From Chrysoporthe austroafricana (Eukaryota; Ascomycota; Sordariomycetes; Diaporthales; Cryphonectriaceae), in contig JYIP02000009.1 of assembly GCA_001051155.2 (NCBI GenBank), forward strand, positions 868,001 to 932,000: 64,000 nt of DNA. The letters are read 5' to 3'. How positions within the stretch are numbered: the stretch's first letter is position 1; each line of letters starts with the position of its first letter. Below the pieces are notes generated by a model that was given only the letters and a program-made list of their open reading frames with translations, ran no database searches and was not told the origin of the DNA. Both the position numbers and the translations under genes were made by a program. Shown here in pieces: positions 45,367 to 57,556 of this stretch.

Positions 45367-47246
45367 CGGGGCCACAGCGGCAGATGCTTCGCCGAGCGAC
45401 TTCTGGAAATCCAGGTTGGCGATGGTGACGGGGTCGAGGGGCCTTTCGTAGGCGCAGGCGGCGGAGGGAAGGGCAGCGGCGGGAGAGGGGAAGCTCGTGG
45501 CACGGACCGTATCTGGTGTCGCCCGCGCTGGAAGCGCAGCTCTGTCTGCCGCTCGAAGTCGGCGGATCGATGGTGACGCAATGGATGCAGTATTCGCGGA
45601 GACGGCGACGAGGAGGGTGCTGCGTACCACACAAATCACGACCCGCGGCTGGAGGAGGGGTGTGCGGAGATGCTGGGTAAAGACCTCTGGCGCGCCGAAG
45701 GAGTCCGCACGAGGCAATTGGGTATTGATGGTGAGGGTACGGCTGGAGGTGGTCGAGACGTGTGTGCACGTCGCGGACCGTGGCTGGGATAAAAAAATCC
45801 GAGGAGGCCAGCGGCGAGGTCTGGGTCTGCGGTGGTTTGTCTCTGCCCGTCAGAGCTCCCGTTTTGGAGCTTGTTGGAGACGACGGCTCTGGCCCTGCCC
45901 CGGTCCCGCCTGGATCTTGCCCTCGCCTGCCGCCTCGCGCAGCCCGTACCCAGTACTGGTGCAGAGCTTACCAGACGCTAAACATTCGGTAGTCAGTAGA
46001 GGTGCCCGCTGTACCACCCCCTGTATCGCTCCCAGCAGTGCCTTATCGAGACCCACTGTCCGTCGCCGCGGCTTCTCGAACATTTCCATAGTAATCACTG
46101 CCAGCGGGCAACGAAGTACCATGCATGCTAAGTATCTTCTCGTCTGCTTCCGCCAACTGCCCCCACAGAGGCTGCTCCTGCTCTGGCTGCACAGGAGGAA
46201 GAGATCAGTAAACAAGCCTACCAAGTCTCTCGTCTCATTCCTCCTCGGCGCCGAGCCTCACCATCAGGGTGAGGCATAATCCTCAAGCAGCCCAGCCCAG
46301 CCCAGACTACCTATAGGCTATCGCAGGCTATCGGAGACCACCCAGGGATCCGGACCCGGTTTATGGGGCGCATAGTACATCTGCCAGAGACCAGAGTACG
46401 ACTGTGGCCTGTGGCCCTCTTTTCTCTCTCTCTCTCTTTTTTTAAAAGAAAAAAAAAACCCCCTCTTTACCCCCCCCGTCTCTCTTCGGATCTGATAAAA
46501 GTTTACTCCTGTCCGGCGTCTGACCGTTAGCGTCGCCCCCGCCGTGCAGCGCCTACTTCGGCTCAGCCGTCGGTCCTATTCTGCCTTGCCTGTCTACTGG
46601 GTAGTCACTGGATATCCCGAGCCTGTTGGTACGGTTCGAGGCCACGGAACAGACCGCAAGCAGGACTGGCCTCGTGGTTATACTATGGTACATAGTATGT
46701 ACTGTGTACTAGCTAGCGCCCGGGAAGACCTCGATTCGGAAATACGAATATTGCACAGGGGGAGGTGGTAAGAACAGAGGGCGCGTCTGTCTGGATGCTA
46801 GAGCCGTGTCCGAGCGCCGTTTCGGAGAACCGTCGGCAAATGACCCCCCTCCGAGCGGCCATATCGAAAATACCCTCGCGCTCCAGATAGCTTGCCTGCA
46901 CGCGCAGGCGTGACGGCCGATGTCTCCGAGTTGCCTGCTACCAGGTGCCGCCAGCTCATCGTTGGCACCCATGCAGCATCGCCCAGATGATGTGAACTTG
47001 GCTTTATTGGCGGCGCGTTTGCCTGCTCCAAAATCTGACTCATCCGTGCTGAGGTTCTCTGCAAAAACAAAGGACGCCTGCTATGTATGATGAGACCCGT
47101 CCAAACTCCGATCCCGTCCCGAGAATGTAGTCCTCTATGCGCCATCGATGCTCGACCTGGGTGGTCCTGTCTACAAATTTCGTCAACGCCGTAACCCACC
47201 CTCTTGCTTAGCTCCCATATCCTTCAGGAAGTGTCCTCTTGACCAT
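45367..47246. other. Upstream region of mitoferrin and 3' flank of ATG9
   Basis: About 1.9 kb without a supported gene. It includes an ATCTGATAA motif (46490-46498) and an adjacent simple-sequence block of CT, T, A and C runs (46424-46482). A 124-codon minus-strand frame at 45850-46224 and other short frames show no family signature. Confidence 0.45.
46490..46498 (+). promoter_or_regulatory. ATCTGATAA motif (SreA-type iron GATA site) upstream of mitoferrin
   Basis: The sequence matches the ATCWGATAA consensus bound by fungal siderophore/iron GATA repressors (SreA, Urbs1, Sre). It is about 1.1 kb upstream of the mitoferrin start codon, and mitoferrin genes are known SreA targets in Aspergillus. 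The link is inference; about one chance match is expected in a window of this size. Confidence 0.4.
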
Positions 47247-50014
47247 TCACCGATGCTTCATCTCTCGTTGGAACTGATACATTAGTCCCAGCACGCCAAC
47301 CTCTTCCTCGCCCTCATTCACTCCGCTATTGTCTCGCCCAAGCGCGTGTGCTGGCGCCGTCTGCCATTCTGACTGGTCCAGGCCGTGCCCGCTCTCGTAG
47401 ACATCGTCGTCTTCACGTCTCGTTGTCTCGAGGTCCTCGTTGCCATCTTCAAGGGCCTCCTCAAGGATCCCTTCTTCGTGTCCACCGCTTGCCTTCCTGC
47501 CGTGCCGCGTTCGGTGCGCACTCTTTCCCAGTGATTGCACCTGTGGTTGGTGGTGCGGATCGAGCAGGATAGAAGCCATTGGTGAGAGGGACGGCGGCGC
47601 GGGCCCAAACCTCGGTGGCCGCCCAGTCTGCAATGGGCCGCCCGGGGCACGGCTTCTGGCCCTGCCTAGCTGACTGTGGCCCATGCGTGACGCTGTCATG
47701 TCAGCCCCCAAGGTCGGTGATTGGAGGCCGGGAAACTCAGGGGGTGGCTGGAACTGGTGCCGTGCACTCGGCGGGAGATGGCCTGGTATGCCCGTCTTGG
47801 GGTTGATCACGTAGTTGTCGAGAAAGCCGTAAAACGACGCCGCCATCTTGCCGTGTTTCGTCGAGTAGTAATCACCTCTCACGTCACCGCCTGCACTGGA
47901 CTGCTTCGGTGCCTTCTTGAAGTCGAAAACCGCAAAGGAGCACACGTAACCTAGCCCGTCGACATGGATGGTGAACTCGCGGAAGAAGTCGACAACCTGA
48001 TCGCTCGATCGCGGCAGGCTGACGATAAGAATCAACGGTGCAATCAAGATGCTCACAATCTCCTCCATGAAGATAGCGACCTTATTCTTGTACAGCCCTG
48101 AGAAGTCCGTCTTCACCTCGTAGCTGTGAAGCCGTCCCTTCCAGTGGTCCGGTTCGTAGTGCGTGTACTCGATGACCTGCCGCAGAACATACTCTGGGTT
48201 GAAAACAGTATTGTCCTCTGGGATCATGCCCCTGGCAAATGCCCACGCGCCTGCGAAGATGCTCAAATAGAAGAGCGCGGTGCGATCATGAGTGATCTCA
48301 AAGCCTAGAAAGAGGTCGGGGTCGACCATCGTGGCAATGGCCAGGACTGTGGCTAAAGCGCCTGCAACAAACGCGACTGTCCTGGCAAGACGCTCCGTCA
48401 TAACGCTGGGGAATTGATCAAGATACCGCTTAGCGAAGGGATACGACATGTTCACGCGCTCGTAGAAGATATGTGGGAGCTCGTTGAACTCCCTGAACTT
48501 CCACTCGGCAAGAGGCGTGTAGGCACGAATCCCCAGGGAGGATGGATTCTTGTGGTATTCCTATAGCACAAGTTAGCAACAAGCAATGAGTGCATTCCGA
48601 GGCAAGACCGAGTAGTGCGTACGTGGAAATACGTCAAGAAATGCATAATAAACAGGTAGCCCGCCATGAATGGTGCAATCATGAGCGTCATGAATCCGGC
48701 GAAGAGAAATCTGGCCCTCAGTTTCTGACTCAACTGGCCACGGCGGTCCGCCTTGAGGAATTCTTGGTTAACTTGGCCACGCTCATCGAAGACAAAGTCC
48801 ATGATGCTGAAGTTCAAGGTCCACTCAAGTAGGCGGGAGAGGAACTGACGACCACTCAGAAAAGGTAAGGGGATGGATAAATCCAAGATATCTTTGTTGA
48901 TTAAAGCGATGAGAAAGTTCTCCCTCCGCATCAGACGGTTGGCAATATCGTGGGCGTCGAGCCTCTCCTTGGACTGGCTACCGAGCCACTTGCGCTGCCC
49001 CGGCTTGTGGCGATCTGCCGTCTTAGGATTGCTGTCCCTCAACTCCATGATTCGTGCAACCACATCCTGCCAAGACACAGTCTGCATGTCGTGTTCCGGT
49101 ATGTCGAGGAGGTGCACGAAGAAGTCTCTCATAATGGACATACGTCGCAGATCGAGAGGGATCTGGAAGGCCTTCCAGATCCAGTAGAACGCCGTGACCC
49201 ACAGTGCAAAGTTCCATGTCCCCGTCATTTCCTTGGTGCACTTGGATACGAGGATCTGTTCCATGGTCTTGCTACTAGGGATTTTGGCGTAGTTGACACA
49301 CTGGGTCAGGAAGGTAAGAAAGACAGCGATGAAACCTATCTCGACAAGATGCAGGACACGGTCAAGCAATATGCACCAGAACCCGTTGCCACGGTAGTAG
49401 TCGTAGACGTCCTGCATGAAGCTGTCGAGGTTGTCGACATTAGCCCACCTCCATTCGGCCTTCTGCCTAGCTGTGCCCGTCATCGTGTTGACAAGCGCCC
49501 TTGGTCCACCGCGACCATGCTCGAGGCTCCTGCCAAACGCATTATCCTGATGTAGCCTCTGCTGGTTCTTGGTCGCCTCCCACTGCGCACGGCTTCTCCT
49601 GGTTGATGGACCGGGTACGGCTGCCGCCTTTTGGGATGCTGATCTTCTTCGGGTTTTGTCAGGTTTGTCCAGGGGCTCTGTATCATGCTGCTCAACCAGC
49701 AGCGAAGCTGGTACATCGTTGTCCCCATCATCATCGTGTGGCGGCCATACTGCAGCTTTCTGGCCTCCCACAGAGCTGAGCCTGCGAGGACGGGCGTCGC
49801 TGGCCAGCGTATTCCTGCTGCTCTCAATGGCAAGGGTATCGGGATCGATCTCGTCGTCTTGAAAGTGATGGTTCAAGTTCTCTTCGTCCAGCGCGAGGCC
49901 AGCACGATCTTCAACGTCAAATGCGTCGTCGTTTCTAGCACGAAGCTCTTCGTAGAAGGACCTCTGCTGGTTTGCAGGCACAAGCCTAGAGAAGAGGTTG
50001 AGGTTGGACGCCAT
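47247..50014 (-). CDS. ATG9: Autophagy-related protein 9 (lipid scramblase)
   Basis: Exons 50014-48623 and 48560-47247 (62-bp intron, GTACGC donor, GCTAAC branch, TATAG acceptor) encode 901 residues. Atg9 is the multi-spanning scramblase on Golgi-derived vesicles that seeds and expands the autophagosome membrane. A long disordered, acidic N-terminal tail (about 1-200) precedes the core, which begins with RWANVDNLDSFMQDVYDYYR and GNGFWCILLDRVLHLVEIGF. Further core landmarks are LIALINKDILDLSIPLPFL, the spliced FLTYFHEYHKNPSSLGIRAY, and LPHIFYERVNMSYPFAKRYL. HAUS-type coiled coils are absent. The C-terminal ~200 residues are disordered. The start is ATG 50014; an in-frame GTG four codons earlier is not needed. 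ATG9 is divergent from COG6. Confidence 0.95.
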
Positions 50015-50825
50015 GGTCGGATCCACACCGACACAGTATTCGTTATGTCTGATCGCTTCGCATCGGGTGCAGGATCATGATAGCAACATGACAGAGAGAA
50101 CAGCCACGAGTGAGGCAGAGGTAGGGAGAGAAGCCCGTCAGTTCGGTCGCTAGTCCGACGTTCTTCTGTTGCTGATCGTTGGCCGTCGATCGTCGCTAGT
50201 CACTTGTCACTGTCGCGCTGTCGTTCTTCAGATTCAGAGGGGGAACATGGAGTCTCTTGACCGGGCAAGCACGCGCAGGTGTCACAAGAAGCTTTGTCTG
50301 AAGGAGTGCTGTTGACGTGTGCAACCCAGTTGTCGGCTGGAGGGGGCAGGTGACCATCTGCCAGTCTGCCTAGGCCAGGATGATGGGGGCTTATCTTATC
50401 TCATCAGTTATGACGACGGCCCCCTGTGAAAGGCAGGCGGTAAGGGTCGTCTCCAACCCTTAGGGCTCTGGATATGACACGGTTCAGGGCGCGTCTGCGA
50501 ATTGCGTCCCACCACTTTGAGATGCGTTGGGAGTGCGATGACATCTCACCATTCTTCCCATATCAGAGTTGTGTTCCCTAGGCCGGATCTTCATCAGCTC
50601 AGCACCCATGTTCTAGAACTTCGCTGGGAGATATTGAATATCCACCGGCGGCGTCTGACGATCTACTTTCTTTCTACCTCTAAGACTAACACGAGCGTAT
50701 CCTGTCGAAGCGCGAAGGGTTAATTCCAAAGCCATTTCTAGCCTTCATATTATCCGCCACCCAACAGCAGTCAGCTTGTCTTTGACCTATCGAGGCAATC
50801 GTCACTCGAAGAGTATGCGGTGACC
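50015..50825. promoter_or_regulatory. Shared divergent promoter region, ATG9 and COG6
   Basis: An 811-bp gap separates the divergent start codons. TTATCTTATCTCATCAG at 50393-50409 holds overlapping GATA cores on the minus strand. No other gene is visible. Confidence 0.45.
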
Positions 50826-53022
50826 ATGACGTCTGACTCACCCCTCTCTTTGAGTCAACTGCCCTTGCGCTCACCACCGCCAGGAGACACCAGTGGTTTT
50901 AGCAGTCCCTTGATCCCGCAGACGCCAACGACAGCCTCATTGTTCAGAGGCTCAAACCCCTTCTCGTCAAAAGTCACTGCCGTATTAGCTACATCTTACG
51001 CAGATTCCGAGTTCCGTGATGCTCTGTCACTCTTAGATGAGCGCGGTATCGCCAACTCTGCCACTACAAGACGACAGATGCGGCTGCATTTCCAAAAGGA
51101 GGTCATCGAAAGCAATGGAGACGTTATTTCTGAGTTCGGCAAAGTCTCCGATGTAAGTGCCATCCCACGGCTAGCCCTCCTTGGAGTCCGTGTCTGATCG
51201 AACCTCTCAGCAACTCCGCCGCATAGGTGCCACTATCACCAAGCTCAACGAAAGTTACGACGAGATGAAGTCCCATATCTCTACAGCCCACGGTGCAACT
51301 TCTTCCGTCATTCACGATGCCACATCTCTCATGACACAACGTCGTCAGGTCGAGACCAAGCAGCAGCTTCTCGCTGCTTTCAACCAGCATTTTCTGCTTT
51401 CCGAGGAAGAATTGGCGACATTGACCTCAACTGCAGAGCCAGTGGACGATCAATTTTTTGCTGTCCTTGCTAAGACCAAGAAGATACGCAAAGATTGTGA
51501 GACTTTGCTTGGCTTCGAAAACCAGGCCCTTGGACTCGAGATTATGGAACAGACCTCCAAGAACCTCAACCTTGCCTTCCAAAAGCTGTATAGATGGGTC
51601 CAGCGCGCGTTCAAGACCCTCAACCTCGAGAACCCCCAGATGGGATCATCTATACGATGGGCTCTCCGCGTGCTGGCTGAGCGTCCGTCCCTCTTCCAGA
51701 GCTGTTTGGACGTCTTTGCCGAAACAAGGGAGCAAGTTCTATCGGATACCTTCTTCAAAGCATTGACAGGCTCTTCGCCTTCTGGCATCGAAGACCGATC
51801 AGTGAAGCCTATCGAGCTTGCCGCTCATGATCCATTGCGTTATGTGGGAGATATGCTGGCGTGGATCCACTCGGCTGCTGTCAGCGAGCGAGAGGCTTTA
51901 GAGATTCTATTCGTCGCCGAAGGAGACGAGATCGCCAAGGGCATTCGGGCTGGGCGAGAGAATGAAATATGGCATCTTGTCGAGAATGGCAATGATGAGG
52001 TTGCTACTTTCGACCCTATTAAGGCCCTCAACGAGTTGGTCGATCGGGATATGTCTAGTGCTGCCAGGATTCTACGCCAGCGCGTAGAGCAGGTGATCCA
52101 GACAAACGAAGAGGTCATATTGGCCTACAGGCTGGCCAATCTCCTCAACTTTTACCGGGTTACATTTTCCAGATTACTCAGCCCAGACTCGGTGCTGGTA
52201 GAAGCATTGCAGGGTCTCGAGTCGGAAGCGTTGCGCCAGTTTCGATCGCTGATGAGAGACCACGTGGGCAACCTACAAAGCGATTTCCAACAAAGGCCGT
52301 CAAGCCTAGAGCCCCCCGAATTCTTACACGAAGCTTTCGAGCGACTATCAGCAGTGTTGAAGACATACGACACGTCTCTGACCTCCACGGGCAGACGGGA
52401 AGCGGACTTTCAACCGGTTTTGACCGAGACTTTGGACCCTTTCATGGCAGGTTGCAAGAGCATGGCCGAGAACCTGGAACATCCATCAAAGGCGATCTTC
52501 TCCATCAATTGTGCAAACGCGGCCATTGCAGTACTATCGATATTTGATTTCACCCAAGGGCGCACGGAGGAGCTTCGCAAAGAGGTAGAGCGGCAGGCTC
52601 AGGAATTAGTCGACAGCCAATATCTCTTCTTCAGAAACGAGTCGGGTCTCGACACACTCTTCACAACCCTGGACTCACTTTCGGCTGAAAAGGAAGACGT
52701 TGAAAAGATGCGAACGCTAGAGCCTTTCCAACCAGCCTCCTTGGAGGTAGCAAGCCATACACTAGATAACTTCCTCGCCTCTGCTCTCATGGATGCCATG
52801 GAGAATATGCAAGAACTTCAGGACTCGCGTCTGGGACGAGAGATTACTGAGGAGGCAGCTGAGAGATTCTGCACTGATTTTGGGCGTTTGGAGGATATGC
52901 TCATGTCTGCGGACGAGTGGTTTGAGCTGCAGGGTAATGTAGGCGACGAGGATCAGGAGGTCCAGAGCCTGCGCACTGCATTTCCCAGAACAGCTGATGA
53001 GATCCGGGTGTTGCTCTCGTGA
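50826..53022 (+). CDS. COG6: Conserved oligomeric Golgi complex subunit 6
   Basis: Exons 50826-51152 and 51211-53022 (58-bp intron with GTAAGT donor) encode 712 residues. Cog6 belongs to lobe B of the COG tether, which directs retrograde vesicles to the cis-Golgi. Recognisable segments: the N-terminal coiled region with [40 protein letters not shown] across the intron, then [13 protein letters not shown] and [20 protein letters not shown]. The C-terminal helical part includes [12 protein letters not shown] and [13 protein letters not shown]. The length is as expected for fungi. ATG 50826 is preferred over the upstream GTG. Confidence 0.92.
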
Positions 53023-53643
53023 TCTGTTTTGTGATTGGGCTTTCAGCTGTTCATAGACTTTGACCCCTGCATTGAGAGTACTGGGATATAGAGCGATGGC
53101 TCAACTGTGCCGAAGCAAAAAGGCATTCTATCAATGGAGACAACTCTGTGCTGCTCATGTTCGAGTGTAATATCGGGTGGCTGTTGTGGATGTGCATCGC
53201 TAAGAATAGGAGCTGGCCGCATCGGAGGTCTGTTTCCAGAGGGCTGATGCTATCCTGGTGTGGGGGGCTGGGGCGCGCAGGCACGGAGTACGTCCGTAGA
53301 CCCCCGCAAACAAAGTCACAGGAAGTCGCTAGGCATATAGTACACAACAGCGACCCTACCTGACACTACGTCACTTGGGACGGCCGCGGGCTTGGTTAGT
53401 CTATCAAGCAACCATTCCGTAGGCGTGCCAGGCTGCCCGTTCTCACTTTCGGAAATGCATTCATGCTGAAGAGAGGCTGCTTGACCTTTTACGCCAGCCA
53501 GCCAGTGACAGGCGCCCCTGCCTCTCGAGTGCAGAACGATACCAGATCGCGGTCACATTCTCAGCTAGGGTCACGGACGAGGCTGCGCATGCCTAGCTCA
53601 TGAGCGACGGCCAGCTGCGGGGGATGGTTTGGCATGCGACACA
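53023..53643. other. Intergenic between COG6 and the AAA ATPase gene
   Basis: About 620 bp. It should contain the COG6 3' UTR and the promoter of the downstream gene. Nothing else stands out. Confidence 0.4.
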
Positions 53644-56184
53644 ATGCTTCGAAATAAGGCCGCCCTGCCTGCCCTGCAGAAGACATACGATGAGAGTTAC
53701 CTGACATGCAGTACGGCTGTGTACTATGAGGGCCAGGTAGTCTCCCAAGACAATCCCACAGCGCAAGAAGTCCCAGCATCCACTAACCCCTTCGTTGCAG
53801 GGCAACGAGAAAGAAGCCATGCGCTGCTGGAAGACAGCGCTCGAAAACATATCCGAACATAATGTACACAAAGTCACGTCCAACTATGTTCCAAAATCCG
53901 AGACCGAGAAGGCCCTGATCGAAAGCCTGAAAAAGCTGGAGCTGCAGTGTAAAGAGAGGATAGATCTACTGGAAGCCCTCAGGGCGTCTCGCGAGGACGA
54001 CTTGACCTACAGTCCCAAGACACCGACGGACGGGAAGATGGTCGAGTACATCAGCCCGTCAGACCTCCAGGCACGGCGCACACCCAGCAACAGTAAGGGC
54101 TGGATTGGCGACGGGACCATACCAGCAATCACGTACCCCGAGCTCTCTCGACCAGCTCTACCTCCCCGACCCTCCCTAGCCACGCGAACTTCCTCTGAGC
54201 AGGCTGTGGTGGGACCAAGGTGGTCCAGCGCCGAGGCTGGTGCCTCCTCATCTTCCTCTAGGCTGCCGTCATACTACACGAACTCCCCTCGCAAGATATC
54301 ACGGTCACCAAGTCCTGACAAGTACACGATGAGAACTACACTCCGTTCGGGCAAGGCAGGCGAGAGATCTACAAAGCGCCGTTCGAACCCGAAGCTCTCA
54401 GACGAGCCTGGGGCAAGCCAAGCTGCGACGTTGGCATGGAGCGCACTGGGCTCGAGAGACGTGTCATCCCAGCGAGGCGTTCCTGACGCTTCTACTGATC
54501 GCACTCGGCCATCCTCGTACTGTGACTCTGCCGAGTCTAGTACCAGAAGAGTCGACTCCTTTCCCGCTCGGCAATGGGACAGTCACTCACGTAGGCTTGT
54601 GAGGCATAGGGACGACGAAGACGTTGCGCCGGCGGAACCATCAGAGTCAAGGCATAGCTTCGACTCGGCGCGTCCAGATGACCTGTACCCTCGATCGTCT
54701 GCGCTTTCTGTTAGCGCCGCATCGAGTGCTCTCACCGGACTGGCATCCGAAATTCGAGAACCGGAACGTACGCCGCGGCACCGCGCAAACATCGACCGCG
54801 TCAGGAGATCTTCATCTAGATCCTATCGAAAGGAAGATCTTACGCAGGGCCGATATGACAACAAGACGACTAGCAGCACGAGCCTCCCAATTCATCGGAA
54901 GCCAAGCAGATCACATCGGGAGCACGCGTCAAGCCCGAGCCTGGAACAGCGCCGGAAGTCAACCCCTCTTCGAAGGACCGCATCCGACTCTAGTGTAGAG
55001 GGAAGTGATCCCGGCCTCGCTTCTTCTCGTCCCCATAGAAAAATCTCACAAAAAGAAAGGGCCTTGATTGTGAACTCTAGAGGAAACTCACGATCGAACT
55101 CTCGAAATGTTTCAGAGGAGTCAGCTTCGGATGAATCAAGTCCGGAGGCATCATGGAAGAGGAGGAAGCACGCAGTTATGAAGAACCTGCCGCCTGGAGT
55201 CGACAGGAGCGCAGCAAAACAAATCCTGAACGAAATCGTTGTCCAAGGTGATGAGGTGCATTGGAATGATATTGCTGGGCTTGAAGTGGCGAAGAATGCC
55301 TTGCGTGAGGCCGTCGTCTATCCCTTCCTGCGGCCTGATCTCTTCATGGGACTTCGAGAACCGGCAAGAGGCATGCTATTATTTGGACCCCCAGGTACGG
55401 GTAAGACGATGTTAGCACGAGCTGTTGCTACAGAGTCGAAGTCGACATTCTTCTCCATCTCGGCCAGCAGTCTGACAAGCAAGTATCTTGGAGAGTCGGA
55501 AAAATTGGTCCGGGCCTTGTTCAGTCTCGCCAAGGTTCTCGCACCCAGCATTATCTTCGTTGACGAGATCGACTCACTGCTGTCTCAACGGTCTGGATCT
55601 GGTGAACATGAGGCGACTAGGAGAATCAAGACGGAATTCCTCATCCAGTGGAGTGATCTCCAGCGCGCAGCGGCTGGTCGAGACTCGGGGGACAAGGGTC
55701 GGGGCGACCCCAACCGTGTACTAGTCCTCGCGGCGACAAATCTTCCGTGGGCCATTGACGAGGCTGCTCGCAGGAGGTTCGTTAGGCGGCAGTACATCCC
55801 CCTGCCCGAGGCCGAGACTAGGGCTGTTCAGCTCCAGAACTTGCTCGGTCAACAGAAGCACAGTCTGACGGAGGAGGACCTGGCTAAGCTTGTCGAACTG
55901 ACGGATGGTAAGCACCAGCTTCGAGACACTCCGTACATGTCACCATGCTAACTCCACTCCTAGGCTTCTCAGGTTCAGACATGACGGCTCTTGCCAAAGA
56001 TGCCGCCATGGGTCCCTTGAGGTCTCTTGGCGAGGCACTACTGCACATGACTATGGAGGACATCAGGCCTATCGAACTATCGGACTTTGCTGCCAGCCTC
56101 ACGACGATCCGCCCCAGCGTGAGCAAGTCAGGTTTGAAGGAGCACGAGGACTGGGCCAAGGAGTTTGGAGAACGAGGAGGTTGA
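53644..56184 (+). CDS. Meiotic-clade AAA ATPase, Sap1/spastin-like, with N-terminal MIT-like domain
   Basis: Exons 53644-53736, 53801-55907 and 55964-56184 (introns of 64 and 56 bp) encode 806 residues. The N-terminal ~60 residues form an MIT-like helical hairpin ([19 protein letters not shown] then [16 protein letters not shown]), interrupted by intron 1. A long basic, serine-rich linker covers about 110-480. The AAA module has the upstream hallmark [20 protein letters not shown], Walker A GPPGTGKT at 560-567, Walker B IIFVDEID at 615-622, and sensor/arginine-finger region [20 protein letters not shown]. The C-terminal helix with [20 protein letters not shown] completes the spastin/katanin/Vps4 class. 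Fungal members are relatives of yeast Sap1; the substrate is not established. The start at 53644 is the only ATG in frame with the MIT segment; an extra 5' exon cannot be excluded. Confidence 0.87.
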
Positions 56185-56454
56185 CGGTCCGAAATGGGCC
56201 AAGACTATTACCTGCCACTTGCATCCCTTTGATATTTAGTCGCGACGCTGGAGATGGTAGCAGTTCGGGCACAGGGTTCGTTGGCCTTCCCATGGGTTTT
56301 CATAGAGCAAGCAGGCCTGCTTCCGCCATTCATCGATATGATACACGAGTCTCGTGAATGTACACTTCAATGCTCCAATCGTCATGCCCATGCTCCTTCT
56401 CAGCACTGTGACCGTGAAGACGTTGCCATTTCCTCATCGGCCCAAATTGAGTAT

Positions 56455-57049
56455 CTATCGCGCAGGGATTGGACCCGTCCACTCCGCCCTGTTTATCAAC
56501 CTCATCTTCCAGGCTGCCCGCGTGATCTCCTCCGTGAGTTTAGCTGCCCTTGCTACCTTCTTTTCCAACTGCGCCGCCTTCGCCTTCAGCTCCTTCCTCG
56601 CAAGCTTCTTCCCCCGCTTTGCAGCATGCACAGCCTCCCTCTCCTCCTGGGTAGGCACGGGCGGCCTCTCGTCGACGGGCGGGCCGAACGGTGCTATTAT
56701 GCGGTTGACCACGAACCGCTTCCTTTTGGACGTGCGCCACCCGGACACAATCTCGACGACGTCACCTGTCCGTACGGAGTTGTTGGGGTCGTGGACGAGG
56801 TGGGATTGTGGCTTTTTGAAGTACTGCGGGAAGAGTGTTAGCGGGGTTACGATCGGTCCCGACGGAGGTTGAGAGGAGGCGACGTGCCTTCTTCACTTTC
56901 TTGTTCCACTCCTCCCCTCCGATCTGGACCTTCACAGTCTTGGCTGCGAGTCCTGCCGACACCACAACGCCGGTCGCTACGCGCGAGAACCTCCCTGGCG
57001 CAGTCTTGAAAACAACTTCATTGGCGGTTGCGAGGGCCGTCGAGGCCAT
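56455..57049 (-). CDS. Mitochondrial small-subunit ribosomal protein uS17m
   Basis: Exons 57049-56888 and 56823-56455 encode 176 residues. Core uS17 signatures are GVVVSAGLAAKTVKVQIGGE in exon 1 and HLVHDPNNSVRTGDVVEIVSG followed by WRTSKRKRFVVNRIIAPFG in exon 2. A mitochondrial C-terminal extension (PPVPTQEERE plus a basic coiled segment) distinguishes it from cytosolic uS17. The intron (64 bp) has a GC donor: AAG|GCACGT ... CGCTAAC ... CCGCAG. Using it restores KKVKKYFKKP, which matches the family spacing, whereas the nearest GT would delete three residues. uS17 binds 16S-type rRNA in the small subunit. The AAA ATPase gene converges on it with 270 bp between stops. Confidence 0.88.
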
Positions 57050-57329
57050 TGAGTTCCGGGGTCTACCAGGTCGTTTGAGGATCTTGTTCTCCTTGCCGAC
57101 TCGCAAAGAGTGTGGAAACGGCCTCGTTGGTCAGACGTCGCTGGGCTCTCAGGATGGTGCACAGCGGGTGGTTTGTGGTTTGCAGCTCCGGACTCGATGC
57201 CGCAAATTTCCTGGCATCTCTCGCGCCGGGTCGGCACCGGTACAAACCCTAACCCGCGACAGTGGTCCTCCTCGAGACAGAGATACGGCAGGGCCTGCAC
57301 GCATCTAGCCTTGAAGAATGGTAGGTGCG
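57050..57329 (-). promoter_or_regulatory. Promoter region of uS17m with telobox-like AAACCCTAACCC
   Basis: The 280 bp upstream of the uS17m start include AAACCCTAACCC at 57244-57255, about 195 bp upstream of the ATG. It equals two partial telomere repeats and resembles a Tbf1-type telobox. The regulatory role is inference. Confidence 0.35.
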
Positions 57330-57556
57330 CTTATAGAGTGCAGAACGGTATTTTTAAAATTAAACCGCTTTCGAATTTAAAGGCAAAACAAAAAAATAAA
57401 TTTCTGAATGTTGCAATAGCATTTTGATATAGTATTTAGTATCTTTAGAATCTTTAAAATGAGATAAATTTAATAATAGTTTCATTACTTTAATCCGCTT
57501 TACAAAAAATAGCTAAGCAAGTAAGTCGGACCATTCCCTTTTAGATTACCCCTTTT
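57330..57556. other. AT-rich flank left of the pogo element
   Basis: The composition drops abruptly to AT-rich near 57340, about 200 bp before the left terminal inverted repeat. This may be RIP spreading from the element or an older repeat remnant. A second TTAGATTACCCC-like step at 57541-57552 resembles the start of the inverted repeat. Confidence 0.5.

Noticed and set aside
46424..46482. Runs of CT, T, A and C resembling a terminator hairpin
   Set aside because: Simple-sequence DNA common in fungal intergenic regions; rho-independent terminators do not apply to this genome.
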